Source: Eulemur rufifrons (Eukaryota; Chordata; Mammalia; Primates; Lemuridae). Taken from it: a stretch of DNA of 64,000 bases. This document shows positions 1-10,285 of this stretch, one piece after another. Each line of letters begins with the position of its first letter. The first letter of the stretch is position 1. Location of the stretch: the NCBI RefSeq assembly GCF_041146395.1, contig NC_090997.1, positions 39,969,501-40,033,500 on the forward strand, in the 5' to 3' direction. The position numbers and the translations under genes were made by a program. The notes under the pieces are model-generated. The model saw nothing but the letters and a program-made list of their open reading frames with translations. It was not told where the DNA came from and searched no databases.

Positions 1-814
1 TATCCCTTTTGTGAAAACATTAATTAGCAAAATGAGTAGTGTTAGAAAATGTATGCGATGTAGCAACTGTTTTGAGTAGATTAAAATTATATGATATTTT
101 CTGAAGAGAGAACAAATAATATTTAGAGTTCAAAAATGAAAACTATTTTGCTATCCCTTAATGAGCCTCGAAACAGCTTTTTTTCTTTTTCTGATGTCAT
201 GGTGTATTTATGGGTATTGACCTTGAATAAAGACACTTGAAAATTAACGGAAAGTGTAAATTCGCATGATCAGCTTCGTGGTGGACAAATCTCCACCAGG
301 ATGTGTGTGAGATTGGGTCATGTTCTTTTACTATTCCTGGATGTCCATGGATCTTTCTAACCGTCAGCATTGCTACCATCATACAAATCCCGTATGGATC
401 ATAATTCACAGCAGTTTTCTCTCTATTGGTCATTGCCATAATTTGGTGTATACATTAGAAATGCCCATGGGGACTTATGTTTGAGATGAAATTGTGAATG
501 TCAGGCCATTGTTTATACTTGGACTGATGAGTACTTCTTTATTGCAAAGTCTACTGCTGACAGTCTTTATTCTTAAGCAGTAAATTGTTCTCAGATTCAT
601 TTAAAAAATTTGCTATTTCTTGGTGAGGCTGTATTCAGGCTATATCAAGGCAGTGTACAGAATTAGTCTCATATTTTGTCTACTGAAATTATGTATTTCA
701 TTCATATCTTGATGGACATTTGGGATATTTCCAGTTTTAAAAATGTTGTTTTTAGCCTCTGTGATTATTACTTTGATAAAAATAAACTAGAAAATAAAAT
801 ATTTTCTATTAAAA
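1..814. other. AT-rich intergenic or intronic DNA, no gene seen
   Basis: I see no coding frame, RNA gene or clear repeat. A stretch near 700-750 ('ttgatggacatttggg' like) resembles the 3' UTR of old L1M elements read on the minus strand, but it is too short to call firmly. Open frames here are short and show no family motifs. Confidence 0.6.
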
Positions 815-892
815 TAATATCAGCTGACATTTATTTGGTGCTTGATATGTGCTAAGCACTTTGGAAAATATTTTACATAAATTATTTTTTAT
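815..892 (-). repeat. MIR SINE, 3' portion (first half of a split copy)
   Basis: The plus strand reads 'tttatttggtgcttgatatgtgctaagcac', the reverse complement of the MIR 3' end. The rest of the same MIR (decimal part of the element with the 'gaggaaactgag' core) resumes at about 1172, so an insertion at 893-1171 appears to split it. Confidence 0.7.
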
Positions 893-1171
893 TTTTTTTA
901 AACAAAATTTTATTTCTGTCTTACATAGAAGTCCAGAAGTAGGAGTCAAAGGCTATTTTAGAAGCTCCATGGCCATCCGGGAATCCATATCTGTCTATGT
1001 GAGTTCTCTACCATCCATAGCATGCTGCCTCATAGTCCAAAATAGCTGCTTGAACTCCAGGCATCACATCTACAATCTAGCCCCCAGAAAGAAGGAAGAG
1101 AAAGGAACATCTCTGTACTTTAAAGACATTTCCTGAAGTCATGTATGACATTCTTGCTAATCACAACTGAT
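893..1171 (-). mobile_element. Unnamed old retroposon-like repeat, copy 1
   Basis: This block starts with a T-rich run and 'aaaattttatttctgtcttacata', as expected for a minus-strand retroposon read from its A-rich end. Landmarks are 'gctccatgg', 'ccaaaatagctgct' and 'aaagacatttcctg'. I recall this ordered set of words from a high-copy mammalian repeat but cannot name it. Related blocks lie at 6110, 6885 and 58440. The open frame at 849-1136 runs through it and has no protein family signature. Strand is inferred only from the T-rich end. Confidence 0.5.
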
Positions 1172-1362
1172 GGCACAAATTATATAGTTTAATTTCACCA
1201 CATCCTATGAGATAGATAATATTATAGATAGATAATATTGGATTGATATGGATTTTACATATGAGGAAACTGAGTTACAGGTAAGTTAAGAAACCAGGCC
1301 AAACTGACATATACTCTGAATGGCACTTGCCTAGTCTGTGATTTTAACTATGGATCAATCAT
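1172..1362 (-). repeat. MIR SINE, remainder of the split copy
   Basis: The sequence 'tttcaccacatcctatgagatag', then 'atgaggaaactgagttacag' and 'gtaagttaagaaaccaggcc', follows the MIR core in reverse complement and continues the fragment at 815-892. Inside it, a 14-base unit 'agatagataatatt' is present twice in tandem (about 1211-1241). Confidence 0.75.
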
Positions 1363-2239
1363 ACCAGAGAATGAGGAGAGGCTGACTGTTTCAGCACTAG
1401 AATAGAGCACTTTAGGGATGCAAATTGTTCTTGAATTTGAATAATTCATTAGGAAAATAAGCAAAACTCATTTCTAATTTGATATTATTTGTGGTTAGGG
1501 GCTTCCAAGAACAAGTACTGAAGCAGACAACATTTAAATGTTTCAGTACTCAAACAGTACAACAGAGACCTTCCATTTTGAATATCCTCATCTTTTCTCT
1601 TGCACAATTTTAGCTTTGTAAGCTCATTTCAGCAGATTAGCTTTTTGAAAGTTAATAATAGTACACAATTATTAGCATCTTCATTGAATGCTTTGCTTAT
1701 TTAACTGCAGTTTTCTCTGCATGACTACTCTGTGTACCAAACTATTTTGCTGTTCACATTTCCTTTTTCAATTACAATCTGCATGATTATCTTTTGAATG
1801 TGGAATACCTACTTGTTGCCGAGTAGTTTTGTTTTGTTTTTACTACAATAGCTAGTGTCTTAGTATAGGTGCATTTGAGAATATCTCATTTGTTTTAAAA
1901 CAGAGCTAATTTTTCTTATTTTTAGTTTTGCTACTTAGAACACTATGCTAATGAATTGAATCTATTGCTACCTCAGTGTTTTTGTGTTTCTTCAGAGTTC
2001 ATGTTAAACTATACATAATGTGCTACTTAGTGGCTATGCCCTAGAGAACCCAATTTCCAACACTGCTGCATGTGGGAAAGGAAACTTTGGAAGGATACTG
2101 CTAACAGAAAGATAAAATAGGGAAATTTGTCGACTATCTTTAAATTTAATTTATTATTAATAAAATAATTGAAATTACTAACAAAGAGTTTGGGGAACTG
2201 CCTTCCTAAACCTGTTGAGAGTTTACTATATGGCGGATG
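1363..2239. other. AT-rich DNA, no gene or clear repeat
   Basis: No supported feature. The base composition is like the rest of the window and stop codons are frequent in all frames. Confidence 0.6.
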
Positions 2240-2392
2240 TTTTATTAAGTGATTTATAAGCATAATATAATTTAATTCTACAGTAACTTATGAGACAGGT
2301 ACTATTATTTTTTAGATAAAAATCTGAGGCTTATTTACCCTAAGTAACTTTCCCAAAGCCACAAAGCAAACAAGTAGACCTTAACTCATTCT
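2240..2392 (-). repeat. MIR SINE
   Basis: The plus strand shows 'tgagacaggtactattatt', then 'aaaatctgaggctt' and 'taagtaactttcccaaagcc', the reverse complement of the MIR core in the expected order. It is followed directly by an L2 3' end on the other strand. Confidence 0.75.
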
Positions 2393-2394
2393 CC

Positions 2395-2640
2395 TTCCTC
2401 GGATCTCACCTCCTTGGGAAGCCTGCCCCAACTGCCCTTACTTGGGGCAGGGCCTCCCCAGATACTCTGTGCTCACATGATATCATGCATCTCAACTTAT
2501 ATGAGTGTTTATTTGATCAATAGTTGATCTATAAGTGTATGGACCATGTACTTATCTGCAAACTCTAGCATGATGTCTGGCATGTAACAAGCTTTTCATA
2601 ATTATTTGTGAAATAAAGGAATGAAGTGGGAAAGGAACTA
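2395..2640 (+). repeat. L2 LINE, 3' end
   Basis: It reads 'cacctccttgggaagcctgcc', then 'ggggcagggcctccc', 'actctagcatgatgtctggc' and a degenerate 'aataaagg' tail. This order matches the non-coding 3' end of L2 read forwards. It has no coding capacity left. Confidence 0.65.
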
Positions 2641-5234
2641 TATGATATCAGGAAATCTGTTTCAGAGCTGTTGCTCTTTACCACGATGCTACAGCATGGT
2701 TATATTGGAGAATGACAGTGAATTAAATGGTTAAGTCATGATAGTATGCATGTGAATTACAGGTTTTATCGAGTTTGAATAATTGCTTCTGGACTGTCTC
2801 ATACACGTTGAGAGAAGGCAGACCTAGATTCACCTTCTCAAGTTACAATCAAGTGGTAAATTTGCTACTCAATACCCCAAAGTTCTAGGAAGCAAAACTA
2901 GTCATCTTTAAGATAATCTATTTTAATTATCCACATCACATTTCTGAGATAGTTAATTGTGTTTTCTCTATGTTTGGTGTTAAAATATATTGTAGAAATA
3001 GCTGGCTAAGGGCATAGTAAGGAGTCTAGGTTGATAATAAACACTCCTAAATATAAGGTATAGAAAGAATTTCACAATTTTACTAATTAAATTATTTTAT
3101 GAATTTGTTTTTTAGAATATAATAAATTTAGAGTCAGGTAGACTTCAAATTTATTCATCTTAGTAGTCACTGACTCTATTCCACTTTATTAGAATAAAAA
3201 GTTATTATGTCCTTTTCAAGACATGTTTCAATACCTTGATTCTATTGGCTCATTTCTATGCATTACAAATCAAAATAGTTATAATCAACGTTAAGAACAT
3301 TTTGAAATAAGCTATGAGACAACCGTATTTCATGTTTTTATATTCCAATGCTTTAAATTGAAAAATTTTATGTTCAAAGGAAATCATTTTATGCACAGTT
3401 GGGAGTAAAACTGTTTTTGTTCACTGATAAAACTTCCTCTGAAAAAGCACTAAAATAAGAAACATATTTTCAGAAACTTTCAAGGCATATTTTTATTGTT
3501 TGTATGCAATAAATGAGAAATGATTTATACATGATAATGTTATTTCCTGCCTTCCAGGAAATCTTCATACTTATAGAACTAAACACATCTGGTTAGCACC
3601 CACAGTTTTTTATCCATAAAATAGCAAGGCAAGCTATATAAAGAAGTGTAATATCATATCTCCCATTTTAATTACTCTACCTTCACATGTGTCTGACTTC
3701 CAGTGTTTTTGTTTCATTACTTTTTACAGTAAAATAGTTCCTACCCAGAATTCAAGTCTATAGCAACATCATTTTTCAGAATTCCACTGAGATTCTAAAC
3801 ATCAATGAAAAAGATCTTTGGTGGCCATATTAGATGCTCCAAATTCCATGTACCCAAAGTTCATGTACTTTGTAGGAGGAATATTTGAGGTGTGCACTCG
3901 TGTCTTATTTATGAACATTTTAACCTTATGCTTAATAAGTTGGTTATTTATTATATTTTCCAGGATAACAAAAATTTAGAAATAATATTAGCAGTTGACA
4001 CAAGAGCTGCCATAGCCAGGCACACTGAAAACAGTGGTGACAGATTCGAGAAGCGGTACAAGGAAATACAAATCAAAACAAAAGTCAGGACTAATCTTCT
4101 CACCAAACCAAATAACAAAAACAAAATAAACAATAGCAACAAACTTAACTGCAGAAGAGTAATTTAGGAACATTAGTTCAGGAGCAAACCTCTGTGTTTT
4201 AATTATTATATTAATAGTTCCTGCAAGTATTTTACTATAATGACTGATGTTTATAATAATGACACAGAGTGGTGTCAAACATGATTTAACTAAAGTTAAA
4301 ATGAATTAAATATATTCCAATTGTTTTACCAAATTAATTACTAAAATATTTGCAAAAAAGACTTAACCGGGAATTCTAGAATTCTATTTTACATTGATTT
4401 CCTATCATCATGAAATCACCTTACAGTGATTCATATCATATTAATATGATACTTGAGGGGGAACCAAAACAGAAAAGGAACCATCATTTAGTGAGTGTCT
4501 ATTTAGGTTAGATACTCTGCTAGGCTTAAATAAACTACTTTATATAATAAAAATATTTTTTTCCAAAATTTGTCCAGGAAATTTGTCCAGGAAATTTTCA
4601 AAAGACGATTAGAAGGTAAACTGCTGACACATGTAATGAAATATATTGCAAAGGATCTTGAATAGTGAGGCATTCCAGGAGCTCCAGAGAGAGGAGCTGG
4701 TTATGTGAAACAGATTAGAATGTCAAATCTGAGCAACCATGGCAAGTTCATGTGGGATCCAACCTGGAATAATTTGCAAGAAAATATTTAATCTGTGAAG
4801 GAAGGAACAAGTCTTTGATGAAACATAAATGAGTATTACATAATTTTTGAACTAAACTGTCACTAAACATCCGGCTAACTTATAATCTTGGGGCCAGGAA
4901 AATCATCCAAGATGTAGTTAGTGTGGAAGCCATTCTCATCCCAAGAGGACTGTTCCTGTGTTGGGCAAGTGCCTTTCTGATGTATGAATTGACTAGTGCA
5001 GCCCAAACTTTTGCTAATGGAAAATTGTTTCATTGAATGCTAATAAGTATAACGATAGAGCAATAAAGTCTTCCTGTGTGTGTGTGTGCTTATACTTATA
5101 CACAAATATATAAGTGAAACTCGAGTTTTTTTGTTTATTCTTTTTGGTTTGGTTTAGTTTACTGTAGAATTTCTTAGAGATTATACTATGCTACTGTATA
5201 CTGTAATAACACATGGAGATGAAAAGAGAATAAC
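2641..5234. other. Unique AT-rich DNA, no gene seen
   Basis: No repeat family or gene is recognised. The region 3960-4170 is somewhat less AT-rich ('gctgccatagccaggcacactg') and gives a 91-codon frame on the plus strand plus overlapping minus frames, none with a known motif. A short perfect tandem duplication of 'aatttgtccagga' lies at about 4568-4593. A (TG) run is at 5077-5089. Confidence 0.6.
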
Positions 5235-5460
5235 AATAACTACTTTTATTGAGCCTTTTCTATGTATCAAGTGCTGTGCTAAGCACTTTAAATTCATTAT
5301 TTCATTTTGCCCATATTACAAGGGGTAAAATTTTATTTCTATTTTACAAATAAAGAAACAGAAGAATAGAGAGGTTAGTTTTTCCAAAGTCACAAAGTTG
5401 GATGGAGTGGAGTCTGCAATCTGACTCCAGAGACTATGCTCTTTCTTAGCAGCATCCTAA
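5235..5460 (-). repeat. MIR SINE, nearly full length
   Basis: In order on the plus strand: 'tattgagccttttctatgta', 'gtgctgtgctaagcacttta', 'attttacaaataaagaaac', 'agagaggttag', 'gactccagagactatgctct'. This is a complete MIR in reverse complement, from its LINE-derived 3' tail to near its tRNA-derived head. Confidence 0.9.
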
Positions 5461-6109
5461 GTTTATTTGACCAGTAGCATTTTATTCACATAAAAATCGC
5501 TAACATTTCCAAGAACAAGTGTGTGTATGGAAAGACATATAAGAACTTTCTGGGCCAGACTGTAAGCAAGTCCTGATCAGAAACTGTATCTTGCTCATTA
5601 TGGTTCTAGTGCCTCAAATAGTATTTCTCACTAAATAATTAATTAAAACATCACAATCTCCCTGGGAACAGTACTCTAAATGCCACAACATAGAAAATTA
5701 TTTGAGCCAAGAGTAATAACAGAACTCTAGCGAGACTATGGAGGGTATAAGAATGACAATATGCTAAATACGAATCAGTTCTGGGAATAGGTTTGTGCCA
5801 ATGTGAGAGAGTAGTACATCTCAATTTTTTTTTTGTTAATCACTAAAAACTCATGGCATAGGAGAAAAAATTTTAAAAATTAGTTTCAAACATAATGCTC
5901 TTTAGCACACAATTGAAAATGTGTAAGAAAATTATTATCCATTGAGCGCCATTTATGTGTTCAGAAAGGAATGCAATTTCGACTTGCACAAAAGAAATTT
6001 TATCTCTACCAGCTAAAATAGGTTAATTTCTATAATAATGGACCCAAATATGTAAAATAGTTAATTATTATAGATTATAATAAAATTTTCTTGTTCTTTT
6101 AGAAGTTGG
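5461..6109. other. Unique DNA, nothing recognised
   Basis: No gene, RNA or repeat can be supported here. Both strands have frequent stops. Confidence 0.55.
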
Positions 6110-6410
6110 ATAGATGACAGTATTGAGGCATCCCTGCTTTATGTAGTTCTTCAGGGACCAAAGTTGATAGAGTCTCTGCCTTCTTTAAAATACAGCTTCC
6201 AAGGGTACCCTGAGGGTACTCTCCTTTCTAGCCTGTCAATAACAGAAACGAGCAAAAAGAGCATGATGTTGGAGAATGCATCAGACCCGTATGCGGCACA
6301 GATTACTTCCATTCACATTCTAGTGGTTGAAACTCAATGATATGGCCACATTTTATTTTAGGGTGACTTGGAAATGGGTCTGGATGAACAGTCACAAATC
6401 TAGCACATTT
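6110..6410. mobile_element. Unnamed old repeat family, copy 2
   Basis: Landmarks in order are 'agagtctctgcc', 'gagcaaaaagagcatg', 'attacttccattcacattct', 'actcaatgatatggccaca' and 'ggaaatgggtctgg'. The 'acttcc...cacat..att(g)g..gaact.a.tcacatggcc' core is shared with copies 3 and 4. Divergence is high, so this is an old element. Confidence 0.5.
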
Positions 6411-6528
6411 TGTGAATTGGTGGACTCATAGTCAATGTTACTGTCATACAACTCAAATTCCAATCTGTACATTGGTTAGCCACTGATGGCAACGAGAGTT
6501 TGCTTCTGGATCTTGACTCGATGGTGTA

Positions 6529-6574
6529 CAAAAAAAGAAAAAAAAAAAAAAAGAAAAAAAAAAGAAAGAAAAAC
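6529..6574. repeat. A-rich low-complexity tract
   Basis: About 46 bases of almost pure A broken by single G residues. It may be the tail of a retroposed sequence ending 'gatggtgtac' just upstream, but I see no known element there and could not find a matching duplication. It creates the long lysine-rich or phenylalanine-rich open frames seen here on both strands. Confidence 0.85.
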
Positions 6575-6884
6575 ACGAAAATTGAGAATCTAATCAGAAT
6601 GTGAACACTAAGTATATGTCTTTTTAACATGCATTGTAAAGACACTAGCTGCAAATACAAGATCATTCTGCTTTGGACATTCCTGGTGTTGAAGAAAAGA
6701 AGTAAAAAAGTTTTGGAAATGAAAAAAAAAAAATTAAAATATTTTAAAGTGACACTAAAGCTAGTAAAAACATGTCTAAGATTTCCAGTGGTCACTCACA
6801 AGCACAGTATTTTCAATATTTTGAAATACCATGATTTGTAAAAGCTGAGGCTACCAAGTTTTCTAAACTAGATTAGACTTGGGT

Positions 6885-7165
6885 GCAAATTCCTGGGTGC
6901 CACAGAGGAATCAAATCTGATAGAGGCTCCAGCATCTTATCTTTGCCTCATCTGGAACATGACCTCCCAGTCACTACAGCAGAGAAGGAAAGACAGCATA
7001 CTCACAAACAGGCTTTTCACTGCCTCGGTTTAGAAGTGATGTGCTTCAATGTCACTCTCACTGTATTGGCCAGAATAAGTCATATAGCTACACTTAATTG
7101 CAGAGAAGCTGGGAAGGGTAGGTTAATAATTGGTGGGCGTATTTGGTGAATGTTTCAGCTTCTGC
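6885..7165. mobile_element. Unnamed old repeat family, copy 3
   Basis: Landmarks are 'gaacatgacctccc', 'ttcactgcctcggtttagaa', 'tattggccagaataagtcat', 'cagagaagctgggaaggg' and 'cagcttctgccacaag'. It lies about 480 bases past copy 2 in the same orientation. The open frame at 6883-7149 coincides with this repeat and has no protein signature, so I do not call it a gene. Confidence 0.5.
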
Positions 7166-8814
7166 CACAAGCACATGCCCAGGGATTGATATATTTGTTC
7201 ACTTATCTAAAAAATAAATCAAGGTCATATTACTAGTCATAATTTAGAACCATATCCAAATATTGTTGCAGAACATGAAGTAATAGTTTTCTAGAGCCAG
7301 ATACAATCAGAGTAAATAATAGATCTGTGTCTATGAAAGTTTAACATAGTCAACCTACCAGCACCTAAGCAGAAAATAGTCATCCATTTATCAACTAATA
7401 GAATTTCAAAAACATTCTTTAGTAAGACATTGTTCTATTATTCCTGGATCTATGTCCATCTAATTATGCAAAACTATGAGAGACATCACATACTTTACTT
7501 TTTTCTCACTGATATGAGATAGTCAATAATTTCAAATTAGATGTTATTTTAATATTTATAAATGTTATGGATTTTTCCACATGAGAACCCAAACCCATTA
7601 AATGGACCAAGGATGTCAAAACAGAAAAACAACTCTATACCCTGTGTGATCAAGCTCCAGAGAGTCCCTGAAGCACTTGAACTTACATGTGAAATTTTTC
7701 GTGAATGGACATACATATATATATATTTTGGGGGGAGGGGAAGAATCATTAAATTTTAAGAGAATTAATGAACACCAAAGGAAACAACTGGTTAACAAAT
7801 ATTTATGTATTAGATGAAGAAATATATGAATTTTTACAGGTGTTATTTAATTAAGAATTTCATAAAATGTGAATTATAAAAATTAAATATTTGGGGGCTA
7901 TTTAGGGTGTAAAGGACCTGCTAGAGTGTTTTTGCACTGTAGGGTACATTAACAAGAGGGCACAGTTGATGAGTTTTGTTCTGTAAAACCAAGGAGAAAA
8001 GCAGGACCCCAGTGGATTTGAATTCTATGTGAAGAAGGAATCAGAAGATATTGATAAGGAACAAAATGGTTAAGATATGTAAAAGTTTAAAACTTTGCAA
8101 TGTCTCAAAGTGTGTTTTGTGAACCCAGTATATAAGGAAAGAACACTAAAAAGACAGCCAAGACCCTGAGTAACAAATTAATAGGAAACAAAGAAGTCTG
8201 CTCTTCTCCCACTTACATTTATCATGGAGCAGGTCTGGAAAGAATTCTCTTTGGCAGTATTTTAAAGGAATAGTCAGAAGGCACTTGTGGATGAATGGAT
8301 AGTTTTAAAGACTTCAGGAAACCTTGAATAAAAGGATTAGCTGGGGCTAGGGACTAGACCACAGCTTTCCTGTGGAATAATACATCTGGGCTTGAAATCT
8401 GGGGATTGAGTTTGAGGTCTTTTTGGCTTCTTCCACCCCATGCTGTCACAGGCTGAATAGAATAGTCTGGGCTTTTAGGCACCTTGTTGTTACTCTGCAT
8501 AAATCTGGATATAAGATTCAGGTCATATATATGTTACTAGAAACACTGGTAATTTCAGAACAGCCAACAAATTAAACATATTTACATTAAAAAGGCCTTA
8601 TTCACTATAAATGCATTGTATGGACATACTGTCTAGATGAGTACTATATGTAATTTAATTAGTATATGGGTTTCAAAACACTTTGAAGATGAAATTTCAG
8701 TTGTTTGCAGTGTTAGTCAATTATTATTTTTCTCAGTTTCTACCCTTTTTTTGTTTTCTTTAATAGGTGTTACTTAAGAATAGATTTGATGAAATATTCA
8801 ACTTGGTTTATTGA
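7166..8814. other. Unique DNA with small low-complexity tracts
   Basis: Nothing coding is supported. A TA run next to a G run ('ttttggggggaggggaag') lies at about 7711-7743. Otherwise this is ordinary AT-rich sequence. Confidence 0.55.
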
Positions 8815-9555
8815 GTTCAATTTTGGAAACATTTATTGAGTGTCCACTCTGTGCCATGTGTGATGGGCTGTGGGAATCCATAGGTGACTAAGATCCTGCC
8901 TTCATGTAGCTCTCAGCAAAGAGTGTTTTAAATGCTATGGTTAAAGACACAGGGGTTTGGGAGAATGTAGGGATAGAAAGGAATTCAGAAAACAAAATAG
9001 GACATGAAAGATTTTATAGAGAAGAGATATCTGAGTAAAGTTTTGAAGGATAAGCAAGAATTAGAAGGCAAAGATAAACAACAGAGAGAAGGGCATTTCA
9101 AACAGAATAGCAAGGTGAGAGAGAACAGGTACGTTCAATGTATGGCAGGAATTTCAGTAGCTTATGGGTACAGCGCATAGAGGATGGGGAGGCAGGAATG
9201 AAAACTGAAAGTCAGGCAGAGCCATATCATAAATCCAACGTACCCTGAAAGGAATAAGATAATTACAAGCTCAAGTTCTAGAGCTACGCTACTGGGGGAG
9301 AATAGAGACAGGGCAAGACATGAAGAAAAGAACGGAGGCAGAGTGAAGGCTTAGGAGGCCATCCAATGGCCCAAGGGAGAGACTGATCTCATCCTGAGCA
9401 GTGAGGGTGAAGAAAGGAGGAGGTATTTTAGAGATTCCATGGCGGGTAATAGGCAGGAGTTTATGATCTATGTGAAGTAGATGATGAGACATAGGCAAGA
9501 GAATGGGATGACTTCCAGATTTCTGTCTCAGGTGATTGTGTTTCATTATAGATGA
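8815..9555 (-). repeat. L2 LINE, 3' end with part of the former ORF2 end
   Basis: The plus strand starts 'catttattgagtgtccactc' and continues through 'gagaagggcatttcaaacag', 'gcagagccatatcataaa', 'ggaggccatccaatggccc', 'gaagtagatgatgagaca' and 'gatgacttccagatttctg'. These are the reverse complement of the L2 3' UTR and then the end of L2 ORF2, in the correct order. The 85-codon minus-strand frame at 9289-9546 is a relic of that coding part or chance. Confidence 0.75.
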
Positions 9556-10181
9556 AAGGCAATGTAATCTGGTGAATTACATGTGTTAGAAGCATCTGAC
9601 AAATTCTCTTTCATCATGAATAGAATATAGCAGATGCCGGACTATAAATTATACCCAGCGTATTCTGTAACATGGAAATACTGTTAAGCTTTTCTGGGTA
9701 AAAATATGAAATCTATATCTAAACATCCATGAACAAATTGTTTCAATATGGAACTCTTAACAGGCCCAGCCTTTCCAGGGGCTTTGGTGTAAGAATGTAC
9801 TGCTGTGTATTTCGTAAGAGGGATGGAGAGCTCTGTTGAGTTAAGACATTTGCAGAGAATAATATCAAATTAAAAATAACTTGTTTCAGCTTTTGTCATT
9901 TAAGGGTATAGTATAAAGTGTTTTTCTGTCCCTCCTATCACTCAGAATTTTTCTAGATATATATTCTCCATTTGTACAGATCAACAGGAGTCAACACTGG
10001 TGAGAAAACTTAGTTCTGCTAATGTCACACATTTTCCAAATGACAATTTCATTTTGTCTCCTTGTTAATTCATTTTTTTCTGTATTAGAGGTAGGATAAC
10101 TAAAATAAGAAAATTTGCTATTTCAATCCTTGTGAGATTTTGGGGTGGTCCTTAGATAAAGTGATATTATGATAATGATAT
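9556..10181. other. Unique DNA, nothing recognised
   Basis: No feature can be supported. Confidence 0.55.
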
Positions 10182-10285
10182 CTCCTTTTTTTTATTTCAG
10201 CATATTATGGGGGTACATAAGTTTAGGTTATGTATATTGCCCTTCCCCCCACCCCGAGTCAGAGCTTCAAGCATGTCCATTCCCC
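10182..10285 (-). mobile_element. Short L1 3' end, lemur-type, copy A
   Basis: It starts with a T run, then 'atttcagcatattatggggg', 'tacataagtttaggttatg', 'tatattgcccttcccccc' and 'accccgagtcagagcttcaa'. The same words in the same order occur at 24002 and 37484. A leading T run indicates a minus-strand retroposon, heavily 5' truncated. Confidence 0.8.

Noticed and set aside
6400..6795. 131-codon open frame on the minus strand
   Set aside because: Its longest part is a phenylalanine and leucine run encoded by the A-rich tract.
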